From assembly GCA_027490575.1 (NCBI GenBank), contig JAIXXV010000018.1, positions 1 to 34,393 on the forward strand: 34,393 nucleotides of DNA, read 5' to 3'. Under the pieces are notes generated by a model that was not told where the DNA came from, did not search any database, and saw nothing but the letters and a program-made list of their open reading frames with translations. Positions 27,802 to 34,391 of this stretch are shown piece after piece (the first letter of the stretch is position 1; the number at the start of each line of letters is the position of its first letter). Source of the stretch: a bacterium (GTDB lineage: Bacteria; Patescibacteriota; Minisyncoccia; Phycocordibacterales; CAIZLB01). A program made the translations under genes and the position numbers.

Positions 27802-28594
27802 GGGACACCACTCATTTGATGACCACTTTACTCAGATACCAAACGACTGGCTGCGAGATTCTAGGCTCAGCCTAAAGTCCATCGGACTATTAGCCCAGCT
27901 TATGAGCCACGCACCAGGCTGGAACATGAGCATCAGATCTCTTGCTAAGGCCAATGGCACAGGTATTGACACCATAAAGTCTGCTGTGCTGGAGCTGGAG
28001 CATTGCGGCTATCTGAAGCGAGGCGAAAAGCAGAAGCAAAATGACGATGGCACATTTGCCGATTATGTCTGGACTACTGCTGACCCGTTCCAAAATCCCG
28101 TCACGGCAGAATCCCGTCACGGCAGAACTGAACACAAAGAAGAACATTCTTTATTAGAAGAACAAGTAACTAAGAATAACGAGAGAACTATTGCGGTAGA
28201 TGATCTCTTCAATGAGTTCTATGCTCTTTATCCACGCAAGATTGACCCTCGTGATGCTCTAAAGGCCTTCAAGTCAGCTCTGAAGCGAGCTAGTTTTGAG
28301 GACATACTTGCAGGAGTTATTAGATACGCCGAGGCTCAAAAGGATAAAGAAAAGCAATACCTAAAGTATCCAGCCTCATGGCTAAGGGCAGACGCTTGGG
28401 AAAGCCACTATGAGCCAGCAGCCGATTCAGTTGCGGCTGAAAGAAGCACACAACGCCGAGAGCGTGAACTGCAACGGTCAAACGAGTATCTGGCAGAGAT
28501 CAGAGAACAAGAGAAACAAGCGGCCGCCCCGAAGCTGTGTCAGCATGGCAAGAACCTCGCCCTTTGCGTTCCCTGTTCCAAATCACTAGGCTAA
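27788..28594 (+). CDS. Helix-turn-helix replication initiation protein
   Basis: The ATG at 27788 with AAGGGAG ahead gives 268 residues. Residues 15-85 form a winged helix typical of phage replisome organisers (FTQIPNDWLRDSRLSLKSIGLLAQLMSH, in outline; then SIRSLAKANGTGIDTIKSAVLELEHCGYLKR). A linker (95-135) contains the iteron-like DNA repeats. Residues 138-200 (LFNEFYALYPRKIDPRDALKAFKSAL) are a DnaD/phage-O-like domain. The end has a small zinc-type motif (CQHGKNLALCVPC). It should bind the origin and bring in the host helicase, as the genome has no polymerase or helicase of its own. Confidence 0.82.
   Translation: MPLIRGHHSFDDHFTQIPNDWLRDSRLSLKSIGLLAQLMSHAPGWNMSIRSLAKANGTGIDTIKSAVLELEHCGYLKRGEKQKQNDDGTFADYVWTTADPFQNPVTAESRHGRTEHKEEHSLLEEQVTKNNERTIAVDDLFNEFYALYPRKIDPRDALKAFKSALKRASFEDILAGVIRYAEAQKDKEKQYLKYPASWLRADAWESHYEPAADSVAAERSTQRRERELQRSNEYLAEIREQEKQAAAPKLCQHGKNLALCVPCSKSLG
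28094..28125. repeat. Two 16-bp iteron-like direct repeats, candidate origin
   Basis: AATCCCGTCACGGCAG occurs twice head to tail without a spacer (28094-28109, 28110-28125). Each unit has the inverted repeat CCGT-C-ACGG. The unit length is not a multiple of three, so the two copies code for different residues and the repeat is not explained by protein sequence. The next 70 bases are A-rich with few G/C. Iterons with internal symmetry followed by an A-rich stretch inside the initiator gene is the plan of the lambda origin. Origin function is inference. Confidence 0.6.
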
Positions 28595-28598
28595 TCTC

Positions 28599-28847
28599 AT
28601 GCCAGAACAAAAATGTCTGCGGTGCGGAATAGGGTGGGAAGTCCACTCTGCTCGCAAGGCAAACGACTACTGCGAAAGTTGCAGAGTCAAAAGAGCAACA
28701 AAGGTCAACAACTGCTTACCTTGGCATGGCAGGTTTGCAGCAGACCAAGTAACACCAATCCATGATGATGGTTCTGCGGTCATGCCAGGCAATAGAACCT
28801 GCGGTCACCTAGACTGCGTAAACAGAGAACACCTAGAAAGGGTATGA
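28599..28847 (+). CDS. Small zinc-binding HNH-like protein
   Basis: An 82-residue protein with CLRCGIGW, YCESC, then NNCLPWHGRF and a closing RTCGHLDCVNREHLERV. The last motif resembles the zinc-binding end of His-Me finger/HNH endonucleases (CGHxDCxNxxHL). Proteins with this layout are common in actinobacterial phages next to replication genes. Whether it is a nuclease or only binds DNA is open. Confidence 0.65.
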   Translation: MPEQKCLRCGIGWEVHSARKANDYCESCRVKRATKVNNCLPWHGRFAADQVTPIHDDGSAVMPGNRTCGHLDCVNREHLERV

Positions 28848-28848
28848 A

Positions 28849-29127
28849 ATGGCAACAATCACTATCGAAAACGGCAAGGTCTCAAGGATAATCGAGGGTT
28901 ACGGCTTCGAGGTAACTGAGATTCGCACCGTCAAGGGTGAAGAATACAAGTCCTACTACACCGTCTGGAACAGGGATGTCAAAGTCAGCCTCGGTGACAT
29001 CGTTACCGTTGAGGGTGACTACTCAGCAAAGATTGACACCTACACCGATAAGACCAACACTCCACGCACCAAGGTATCAGTCAGCGTGAACAACGCTGAA
29101 GTGATGCTGGCAGACGCTCCGTTCTAA
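28849..29127 (+). CDS. OB-fold, SSB-like DNA-binding protein
   Basis: A 92-residue protein with ATITIENGKVSRIIEGYGFEVTEIRTVKGEEY, YYTVWNRDVKVSLGDIVTVEGDYSAKIDTY and PRTKVSVSVNNAEV. The strand order and GDIVTVEGDYS match single-strand-binding OB folds, where GD.V.V.G is the usual pattern between strands. It lacks the acidic tail of bacterial SSB. Context (initiator before, RusA resolvase after) supports a role at the replication fork. TAATG couples it to the resolvase. Confidence 0.7.
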   Translation: MATITIENGKVSRIIEGYGFEVTEIRTVKGEEYKSYYTVWNRDVKVSLGDIVTVEGDYSAKIDTYTDKTNTPRTKVSVSVNNAEVMLADAPF

Positions 29128-29525
29128 TGGAAATCCGCATCTATGGTGACCCTGCACCGCAAGGCTCTAAAAGAGTGTTCAACGGGCGAATCGTAGAGGC
29201 ATCAGGCAACAAGCTCAAGATTTGGCGTAAAGCGATAGCAGCCGCTTGCCAGAACCTAGTGACCGAAGAACATTCGCTGCTGTTAGGGCCAGTCAGGGTT
29301 GAGGTGGAGTTCTATCTGCCTCGCCCTGCCTCGGTCACAATCAAGAAGCGAGCTCTGCCAATAGTGCCACCCGACTTGGACAAATTGCTCCGGGGATTGC
29401 TTGACGGTATCGGTCAAAGCGAGGTTATCTGGGGCGATGACTCCCAAGTCGTGCAGATAGAAGCTGTCAAGCTCTACGCCGATGACACCGAGACTGGTGC
29501 GACAGTCACAATTTACGCTTTGTAA
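29127..29525 (+). CDS. RusA-type Holliday junction resolvase
   Basis: A 132-residue protein. GDPAPQGSKR at the start and PPDLDKLLRGLLDGI with D83, D85 and D93, followed by GDDSQV (D104/D105), is the RusA signature; the aspartates bind metal. It cuts branched DNA to ready it for packaging. Length is normal. It ends the first part of the early operon; an 85-base gap with a promoter follows. Confidence 0.92.
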   Translation: MEIRIYGDPAPQGSKRVFNGRIVEASGNKLKIWRKAIAAACQNLVTEEHSLLLGPVRVEVEFYLPRPASVTIKKRALPIVPPDLDKLLRGLLDGIGQSEVIWGDDSQVVQIEAVKLYADDTETGATVTIYAL

Positions 29526-29553
29526 CAGTTTGGTAACACTCGCAAAAATGTGC

Positions 29554-29582
29554 TTGCCCTAGTGTCTGATCTGTCATAACCT
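29554..29582 (+). promoter_or_regulatory. Candidate sigma-70-type promoter for the small-gene operon
   Basis: TTGCCC (29554-29559), exactly 17 bases, then TAACCT (29577-29582). It lies in the 85-base gap between the resolvase gene and the ATG at 29611, a break in an otherwise overlapping operon. Transcription would start near 29589 and give a short leader with AAAGGGAAA as ribosome site. Confidence 0.5.
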
Positions 29583-29610
29583 ATTGGTGTTCAGAAGAAA
29601 GGGAAATCAA

Positions 29611-29751
29611 ATGAACACTCGCACTCAAGACGCAACTCTTGTCACCATTGTCACCCTTGTCGGGTTGGCAATGATTTTTGACCTACACCGCACATTCCTC
29701 GCTTGGGCTTGGCCCATTTTGACCGCTTACACCGATTGGCTGTTCTCGTGA
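29611..29751 (+). CDS. Tiny membrane protein
   Basis: A 46-residue protein with ribosome site AAAGGG. Residues 8-23 (ATLVTIVTLVGLAMIF) form a membrane helix, and 28-44 (TFLAWAWPILTAYTDWL) is a second hydrophobic, tryptophan-rich segment. Stop overlaps the GTG of the next gene (GTGA). Small early membrane proteins of phages often disturb host functions, but nothing more specific can be said. Confidence 0.65.
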   Translation: MNTRTQDATLVTIVTLVGLAMIFDLHRTFLAWAWPILTAYTDWLFS

Positions 29752-29912
29752 TAGGCGAACTCAAGGACTTGACCTTAGATGAGCTTTATGCCATCTATCA
29801 GCACACAACGCAGCACCGCGAGCAAGCAGTTCTGCTCGAAGATCCAGAAGCCGAGCACAATGCGGTTTGGCTTATCCAACAGGTGAGACAAGAACTAAGG
29901 AGCAGACTGTGA
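29748..29912 (+). CDS. Small protein of unknown function
   Basis: The GTG at 29748, coupled to the previous stop, gives 54 residues: IGELKDLTLDELYAIYQ, then a helix with HREQAVLLEDPEAEHNA and WLIQQVRQELRSRL. A TTG/ATG further upstream would overlap the membrane gene fully and is unlikely. Helical and acidic. Overlaps the next gene by four bases. Confidence 0.6.
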   Translation: MIGELKDLTLDELYAIYQHTTQHREQAVLLEDPEAEHNAVWLIQQVRQELRSRL

Positions 29913-30100
29913 AAATCACCGAACTAAAGAGCAAGCTAGATTTCTATGCTGACGCTCTGTATCAGAAGGGCTATGACCTCGGCTTTGAGAGCTTGCTAGA
30001 GGACTTTGAGCAGATAGCCGACTCATGGCACAACAACGGCTTTACAGCACCAGCAGAGATGCTAAGACTGGAACTAAGAAAACTAAGGAGTGAGAAATGA
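29909..30100 (+). CDS. Small helical protein of unknown function
   Basis: GTG at 29909 with AAGGAG six bases upstream; 63 residues. KITELKSKLDFYADALYQ, KGYDLGFESLLEDFEQIADSWHNNGF, then a basic end (RLELRKLRSEK). Its YQKGYDLGFESL segment recalls the next proteins (YWMGIRHGRVTGL, YNEGFARGIVAE), so these may be distant relatives. Confidence 0.6.
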   Translation: MKITELKSKLDFYADALYQKGYDLGFESLLEDFEQIADSWHNNGFTAPAEMLRLELRKLRSEK

Positions 30101-30309
30101 AACTACTGAACTGGATTCACCGCAACATTGCAGAGCTGCTGTTTGCCAGGATTCTCGATGAGGATTACTGGATGGGCATTAGGCATGGCAGAGTGACAGG
30201 ACTCAAGCAGGACATCCTCTACCTAGAGAACATCCTTGCAGGGGAAAACAAGACCAATGCAAAGGGCTTGCAGGTTGCCATTGACGCACTAAGAAAGATG
30301 GACAAATGA
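30097..30309 (+). CDS. Small helical protein of unknown function
   Basis: A 70-residue protein, ATGA overlap with its neighbour. IHRNIAELLFARILDEDYWMGIRHGRVTGLKQD and a helix with LENILAGEN, ending AIDALRKMDK. No membrane segment and no known motif. Part of a chain of five tiny coupled genes between the promoter at 29554 and the redoxin gene. Confidence 0.6.
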   Translation: MKLLNWIHRNIAELLFARILDEDYWMGIRHGRVTGLKQDILYLENILAGENKTNAKGLQVAIDALRKMDK

Positions 30310-30605
30310 TGAAGATTACTGTTTGGGAGTTGCCTAACTGTGTGCAATGCAATCAAACCAAGAAAGAATTTGACAAGCGCGGCATCATTTACACGGCTCG
30401 CAAGTTGACCCCAAAGGTCGTTGATCGCTTTCTAGCCATTGGCTTTACCGCTGCACCGATTGTTGAGACCGATGACCGCCGATGGGCAGGATTCCGACTA
30501 GACAAGATCAAGAGCCTAGACAATCACCTCAAGTTTGAGCGTATGCGCGGTGTCAATGTGCCGTTAGTGCCAATGGTTCAGGTTGCAGATGAGGTGGCAG
30601 AGTGA
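30306..30605 (+). CDS. NrdH/glutaredoxin-like protein
   Basis: A 99-residue protein of thioredoxin fold: MKITVWELPNCVQCNQTKKEFDKRGI with the C12-V-Q-C15 redox pair, then the cis-proline region AAPIVETDDRRWAGFRLDKI. NrdH redoxins feed electrons to class Ib ribonucleotide reductase, the form used by actinobacteria, and CVQC is the usual NrdH sequence. No reductase gene is in the window, so it would serve the host enzyme to raise dNTP supply. The C-terminal 20 residues extend beyond normal NrdH. Confidence 0.88.
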   Translation: MMKITVWELPNCVQCNQTKKEFDKRGIIYTARKLTPKVVDRFLAIGFTAAPIVETDDRRWAGFRLDKIKSLDNHLKFERMRGVNVPLVPMVQVADEVAE

Positions 30606-30817
30606 GCGACCTACAAGATGTCATTGCAACTAACGCAATCAGGGCCTACAACGAGGGCTTTGCTCGCGGGATAGTTGCAGAACGCGAGCGAGTCATTGAA
30701 TTGCTGAAGCTAAATCAAATTGACACCAGCAAAAGTGCAATGTCTCAGGCTAGTCAAATAGTCTGGAATGAATTGCGCTTGTTACTAGCAGAGCTAATAA
30801 AGAAAGATACAGAATGA
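30602..30817 (+). CDS. Small protein of unknown function
   Basis: A 71-residue protein with GTG start in the redoxin stop region. DVIATNAIRAYNEGFARGIVAERERVIELLK is a helix pattern seen in many short phage proteins, followed by SAMSQASQIVWNELRLLLAELIKK. Helical throughout; no function known. ATGA overlap with the next gene. Confidence 0.6.
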   Translation: MSDLQDVIATNAIRAYNEGFARGIVAERERVIELLKLNQIDTSKSAMSQASQIVWNELRLLLAELIKKDTE

Positions 30818-31026
30818 GCGTTCAGAACTGGCACAAAGCAAACTATCGTCAGGCGATTGACCTGCTGAAAGATGACAAACTGGTCTGGTCGGGTGACATG
30901 GAGCAGATTAGAAAGCTCTTGGCAGATGTCTTTGATGAGCATCTAATTGAGAGCAACTTCAGCTTCAGCACTCTAAACTATCTAGCAGAGAAACTGCTTG
31001 AGGAAGAGAACGACCTAACGGTCTAG
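30814..31026 (+). CDS. Small protein of unknown function
   Basis: A 70-residue acidic protein: QNWHKANYRQAIDLLKDDKLVWSGDMEQIRKLL, then DVFDEHLIESNFSFSTLNYLAEKLLEEEND. All helical by pattern. No recognised family. Confidence 0.58.
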   Translation: MSVQNWHKANYRQAIDLLKDDKLVWSGDMEQIRKLLADVFDEHLIESNFSFSTLNYLAEKLLEEENDLTV

Positions 31027-31031
31027 GGGTA

Positions 31032-31259
31032 ATGATGCTAGAGGATCTGATACCACCAGGCAGAACCTATGCTTGCAAAGTTCGCACAGTTGCAGAGGGA
31101 CTAGAACCAAAAGATAAAGACATCCTGATTGCAGCCGTCAACAACCCAGACTGGAACTTCAAGACTCTCAGCAACGAGCTTGCCAAGCGTGGCATCACAA
31201 TCGTTGACACAGGCATCGCCAAACACAGACGCAAGCAATGCGCTTGCTTTAGGAACTGA
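31032..31259 (+). CDS. Small helix-turn-helix-type DNA-binding protein
   Basis: A 75-residue protein (ATG at 31032 or 31035, AGGGG ahead). LEPKDKDILIAAVNNPDWNFKTLSNELAKRGITIVDTGIAKHRRKQCACF has the outline of a short helix-turn-helix common in actinobacterial phages, ending in a Cys-x-Cys pair. It may regulate the early operon. Its stop overlaps the phosphoesterase ATG (TGATG). Confidence 0.6.
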   Translation: MMLEDLIPPGRTYACKVRTVAEGLEPKDKDILIAAVNNPDWNFKTLSNELAKRGITIVDTGIAKHRRKQCACFRN

Positions 31260-32395
31260 TGCTAGAGAACCTAGAACCAGCGCCAAAGATAGAGGCAGCA
31301 CCTAACTTCAGGCCAGGCATTGAATTTGACGGCACAGAGGGCGTAGCCACTACAGCAGGTCTCAAGGCAAAGCCTGACTTTAATGAGTTCCTGCTTGACG
31401 CTGGGTTCAACCCTGATGACATTGAGATTGTCGGCACACCGAGAACTAGCCGATGGCAACAGCGTGAGGGCGGCGATTGGCTGACTGCTTATCGGTTCAC
31501 ATTCCGCAAGCGCAACCCTGACATCAACCTCACAGCGTTACTAGCAGAGGCAAGAAGAGCCAAGCCGATTACCCCTAAAGGCGGTCAGGGCAAGGCCCTC
31601 ATTGTCTGTCCTGCTGATCTACAAGTCGGCAAGGTAGGCAGCAGAGGTAACTCAAAAGACCTTGTTGCAAGAGTGATGCAATCCTTTGACCGCATAGAGC
31701 AGATGGCAAAGGCAGGGAAGTATGAGCACATCTACATCCTTGACCTCGGAGACATCATCGAAAGCGTCAGCAACAAAGCGAGCCTCAACCAACTCGAATC
31801 CAACGATTTATCGCCGATGCAACAAACGGATTTAGCCGCATCGTTGATGTTTGATTTGGTAAAGCGCCTTGTCAAGTTTGCACCGCTCACCTTTGGCTCA
31901 GTAGCCTCAAACCATTGTCAAAACCGCGTGAATGGTCAGCAGGTAGGCAGACCAGGGCTAGACGATTGGGGCATCGTTATCCTCCAACAGTTACGCCGCC
32001 TTACCACAGAGCTCAAATGGGATGTCACCTATCTAGTCCCACACCCACATGATGAGGGCTTTGCCTTTAGGTATGGAAAGAACACAGTTGCGGCTGTGCA
32101 TGGTCACCAGGTCGCTCGCCCAGACGGTATTCCTAAGTGGTGGGCCAATGCCACCTTTGGCAATCAGTTCGCTGCACCAGCCAACCTGCTACTCACAGCC
32201 CATTTCCATCATCTGCGAACAGAAGAGCTGTCTCAACACACCAGCGGCGGGAGCAAGTATTGGGTGCAGACAACCACAAGTGACAACGGATCTGATTGGT
32301 TTAGGCTGACTAACGGCATGGACAGCTCAACAGGAATCATCTGCCTAGAGTTACACAAAGACAAACTATTCAACGGGAGCGTGATTAAGTTATGA
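31259..32395 (+). CDS. Metallophosphoesterase
   Basis: A 378-residue protein. After a 100-residue N-terminal part come the two-metal motifs: PADLQVGK (D...Q in place of the usual DxH), LDLGDIIE (GD), SVASNHCQNR (NH, aspartate-type position), VHGHQ and TAHFHHLR. The set fits calcineurin-like DNA phosphatases or exonucleases such as those annotated as Mre11-like in actinobacterial phages. The first-motif glutamine in place of histidine is typical of one phage branch. Likely acts on DNA ends; the exact substrate is unknown. Confidence 0.82.
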   Translation: MLENLEPAPKIEAAPNFRPGIEFDGTEGVATTAGLKAKPDFNEFLLDAGFNPDDIEIVGTPRTSRWQQREGGDWLTAYRFTFRKRNPDINLTALLAEARRAKPITPKGGQGKALIVCPADLQVGKVGSRGNSKDLVARVMQSFDRIEQMAKAGKYEHIYILDLGDIIESVSNKASLNQLESNDLSPMQQTDLAASLMFDLVKRLVKFAPLTFGSVASNHCQNRVNGQQVGRPGLDDWGIVILQQLRRLTTELKWDVTYLVPHPHDEGFAFRYGKNTVAAVHGHQVARPDGIPKWWANATFGNQFAAPANLLLTAHFHHLRTEELSQHTSGGSKYWVQTTTSDNGSDWFRLTNGMDSSTGIICLELHKDKLFNGSVIKL

Positions 32396-32559
32396 GCACA
32401 AGTTACAAAGCAAACGGAGAGGCTGTGCGCGAGTATTACCGCAGACAAGGTGAGCAGCGTGAGCGAGAGCGCATTGCCAGGCTACTCAAGGAACACCTAG
32501 GCAACGGAGACAAGCATTGGAGTCCTGTGTATGTCATCAAGCTTATTGAGGGCAAATGA
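32392..32559 (+). CDS. Small arginine-rich protein
   Basis: A 55-residue protein, coupled at both ends by ATGA overlaps. EAVREYYRRQGEQRERERIARLLKEHLG forms one basic helix, then WSPVYVIKLIEGK. The opening resembles the YNEGFARGIVAERERVIELL pattern at 30602. Unknown role. The double coupling is the main evidence that it is real. Confidence 0.6.
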   Translation: MSTSYKANGEAVREYYRRQGEQRERERIARLLKEHLGNGDKHWSPVYVIKLIEGK

Positions 32560-33227
32560 AGCCTTACTTCCAGAATGATCTGGTTACTCTTTATCATGGC
32601 GATTGCCTTGAGATTACCGAGTGGCTAGAAGCAGATGTCTTAGTCACAGACCCGCCCTATGGAATTGACTGGAGTCCAAATAAGGGTGGCTATAAAGGCA
32701 AGGGAAGTCAAATTAGGTTGCCTAAAATAATTGCTAATGATTCAACCACCGATGTCAGAGATGCTGTATTAGAGCTTTGGGGTAGCCAGCCAGCCATCGT
32801 ATTTGGATCATGGAGAATGCCAAGACCTAAGCTGACAAAGCACAGACTTATTTGGCATAAGCAAGGTCAAGCACCAGGGCCAGCCAACAGCCCATTTATG
32901 ACTCAAGATGAGGAAATCTACATTTGGGGCGAGGGCTTTCTCTCTACATCGCCACCTATGAGGTCTGTCATTACGACCAAAGAGGCTCGAAGCGTAGAGG
33001 TAGCAAAGATAGGACACCCAACTCCAAAACCAGTGGGACTAATGGAGACACTTGTTAGCAGATGTCCAGATGGAGTAATCGCTGATCCATTTGCAGGTTC
33101 AGGCTCGACTCTTATTGCTGCTCGCAACCTAGGCCGCAAAGTTATAGGAGTTGAGATGGAAGAGAAGTATTGCGAGCTAATCGCCAACCGACTCTCTCAA
33201 GAGGCTTTTGACTTTGGTGGTATCTAA
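32556..33227 (+). CDS. DNA methyltransferase, N4/N6 type, beta order
   Basis: A 223-residue protein. The catalytic motif DPPYG (about 33-37) precedes the SAM-binding motif DPFAGSGSTLIAA (about 176-188), and between them is the target-recognition part; this is the beta-class order. HPTPKPVGLMETLV just before the SAM motif is also typical. It would methylate adenine N6 or cytosine N4 in a short site, giving protection against host or rival restriction. It is somewhat more A/T-rich than neighbours. Recognition site not predictable. Confidence 0.92.
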   Translation: MKPYFQNDLVTLYHGDCLEITEWLEADVLVTDPPYGIDWSPNKGGYKGKGSQIRLPKIIANDSTTDVRDAVLELWGSQPAIVFGSWRMPRPKLTKHRLIWHKQGQAPGPANSPFMTQDEEIYIWGEGFLSTSPPMRSVITTKEARSVEVAKIGHPTPKPVGLMETLVSRCPDGVIADPFAGSGSTLIAARNLGRKVIGVEMEEKYCELIANRLSQEAFDFGGI

Positions 33228-33400
33228 TGCCAGCCTATGAGTTCACCTGTCTGCCTTGTGACAGAACAATCACAATGACGCTTATGCTAACCGAGAGCCA
33301 AGAGATCACCTGCACCAACTGTGGCGAGACAATGAAGCGCAGCTACAACTTTGGCGCTGTTACCTTCAAAGGCTCAGGATTCTATCGGACAGACAAGTGA
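33227..33400 (+). CDS. Zinc-ribbon protein, FmdB-like
   Basis: A 57-residue protein: YEFTCLPCDRTI and ITCTNCGETMKRSYNFGAVTFKGSGFYRTD. Two CxxC pairs form a zinc ribbon and the VTFKGSGFYRTD end is the signature of FmdB-type regulators. Start in the methyltransferase stop (TAATG), stop overlapping the next GTG. Function in phages is not known. Confidence 0.8.
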   Translation: MPAYEFTCLPCDRTITMTLMLTESQEITCTNCGETMKRSYNFGAVTFKGSGFYRTDK

Positions 33401-33825
33401 ACGGCGATAATACCTACGAGCAGCGCAACTCAATAAAGAGCAATCGAGGCGAGCAGCTATTTCTGCAATGGTGCAGAGATAAAGGACTAGAAGTTCACCG
33501 ACTTGGATTTGATGAGAAACAAGATAAGGTAAGCCACTTCTTCCAGCTACCAACGATTGTCCGCAACCTGCCCGACTTTGTATTAGCAGATGATGACAAA
33601 CTAATACTGGTCAATGTTAAAGGCTCAATGAACTTCAAAGCCGAGGAATACTCACGCCTGAATGAACTGACTTATCACTATGAGAATGACCAATGCAAAC
33701 TGTGGTATGTGTTTGCATTGCCAGGTGAATTGAAATGGATGACACTTGATCAAGTGCGTGAAGCCTACGACTCATCAACTAAAGAAGGCGTATGGCCTGA
33801 TGGTAAGCGTTACAGAACCTTATGA
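33397..33825 (+). CDS. Possible PD-(D/E)XK-fold nuclease
   Basis: A 142-residue protein with GTG start. E19 in a RGEQLFLQWC helix, P59-D60 in NLPDFVLADDDK and V-N73-V-K75-G in ILVNVKGS are placed as in the PD-(D/E)XK nuclease fold, except that the usual acid of the ExK pair is N73. It may thus be inactive, use another acid, or be a related resolvase-like fold. Position next to a methyltransferase invites a modification-restriction reading, but resolvase or repair roles are just as possible. Confidence 0.55.
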   Translation: MNGDNTYEQRNSIKSNRGEQLFLQWCRDKGLEVHRLGFDEKQDKVSHFFQLPTIVRNLPDFVLADDDKLILVNVKGSMNFKAEEYSRLNELTYHYENDQCKLWYVFALPGELKWMTLDQVREAYDSSTKEGVWPDGKRYRTL

Positions 33826-34157
33826 GATTCAACAGACCTTGCCTCAAGTGCAACACCCTACACAGGGATAAGGGAGACTACTGTGCAAGCTGTCGAAGTG
33901 AATACGAGCGCAAGCGTGAGGCAGACCCAACCCGCATGGCCCGCAAGCGAATGATGTATGGCGGTGACTACCCTGCCCGCCGAGCCAGCATGGTAACAGA
34001 GACAATACAGAACAATCTTCCTTGTCACATTTGCAAAAAGAATTTCACCTCGCTGTCTGAGATCACAGCAGACCACCTGATACCAGGAAATCCAAACTCT
34101 CCACTCGCACCAGCACACAAGGGCTGCAACTCAAGCAGGGGCAATAAGCCGCTGTAA
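33822..34157 (+). CDS. HNH endonuclease, complete copy
   Basis: A 111-residue protein. C7/C10 and C21/C24 form an N-terminal zinc knuckle; a basic helix follows (YERKREADPTRMARKRM). The HNH core is CHICKKNF, SEITADHLIPGNPNSP and a final HKGCNSSRG. Zinc-bound HNH proteins next to terS assist terminase cutting in several phages, which suits its place at the end of the circular map just before terS. The truncated copy at 2-307 is its diverged twin. ATGA overlap with the upstream gene. Confidence 0.9.
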   Translation: MRFNRPCLKCNTLHRDKGDYCASCRSEYERKREADPTRMARKRMMYGGDYPARRASMVTETIQNNLPCHICKKNFTSLSEITADHLIPGNPNSPLAPAHKGCNSSRGNKPL

Positions 34158-34204
34158 TTTACAAACACCCATGCCCCTGAGAGGGCATACACGCCCCTTA
34201 CAGG

Positions 34205-34219
34205 CTGTAAACGCTTGCA
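34205..34219. promoter_or_regulatory. Catabolite-operator-like site, distal (right copy)
   Basis: Same 15 bases as 355-369, unchanged despite substitutions on both sides, including one directly next to it (C to G at the third base upstream). Supports selection on the site. Confidence 0.45.
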
Positions 34220-34263
34220 GTCAAGCAATCACCCATACCGTTATCCAATCGTGACACCACGCT

Positions 34264-34288
34264 ACCCCCCGCCACTACATCTGGGGGT
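34264..34288. other. GC-rich hairpin (right copy)
   Basis: The C-run and G-run stem of 414-438 is kept while the loop differs at several positions (CCACTACATC in place of CCCCTAGCTA) and the inner C-G pair becomes G opposite T. Stem kept and loop free to vary is the pattern expected of a functional secondary structure. Confidence 0.45.
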
Positions 34289-34365
34289 GGGTGCTTTCTT
34301 CTAGCACTACATAGCCGTAAGACCCCGACCACACTTTTGCACACCTGTTGTAGGTTGATTCGTTT

Positions 34366-34391
34366 TTGTAAACGCTTACAGTTGCTAGGGT
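34366..34391 (+). promoter_or_regulatory. Proximal cre-like site and terS -10 element (right copy)
   Basis: TTGTAAACGCTTACA (34366-34380) and TAGGGT (34386-34391) are identical to 516-541. On a circular map this is the same promoter as the one in front of terS. Confidence 0.5.

Noticed and set aside
33795-33816. GTAAGCGTTAC palindrome near the end of the putative nuclease gene
   Set aside because: Symmetry is broken at two central positions and the stretch codes for the protein C-terminus; no promoter nearby.
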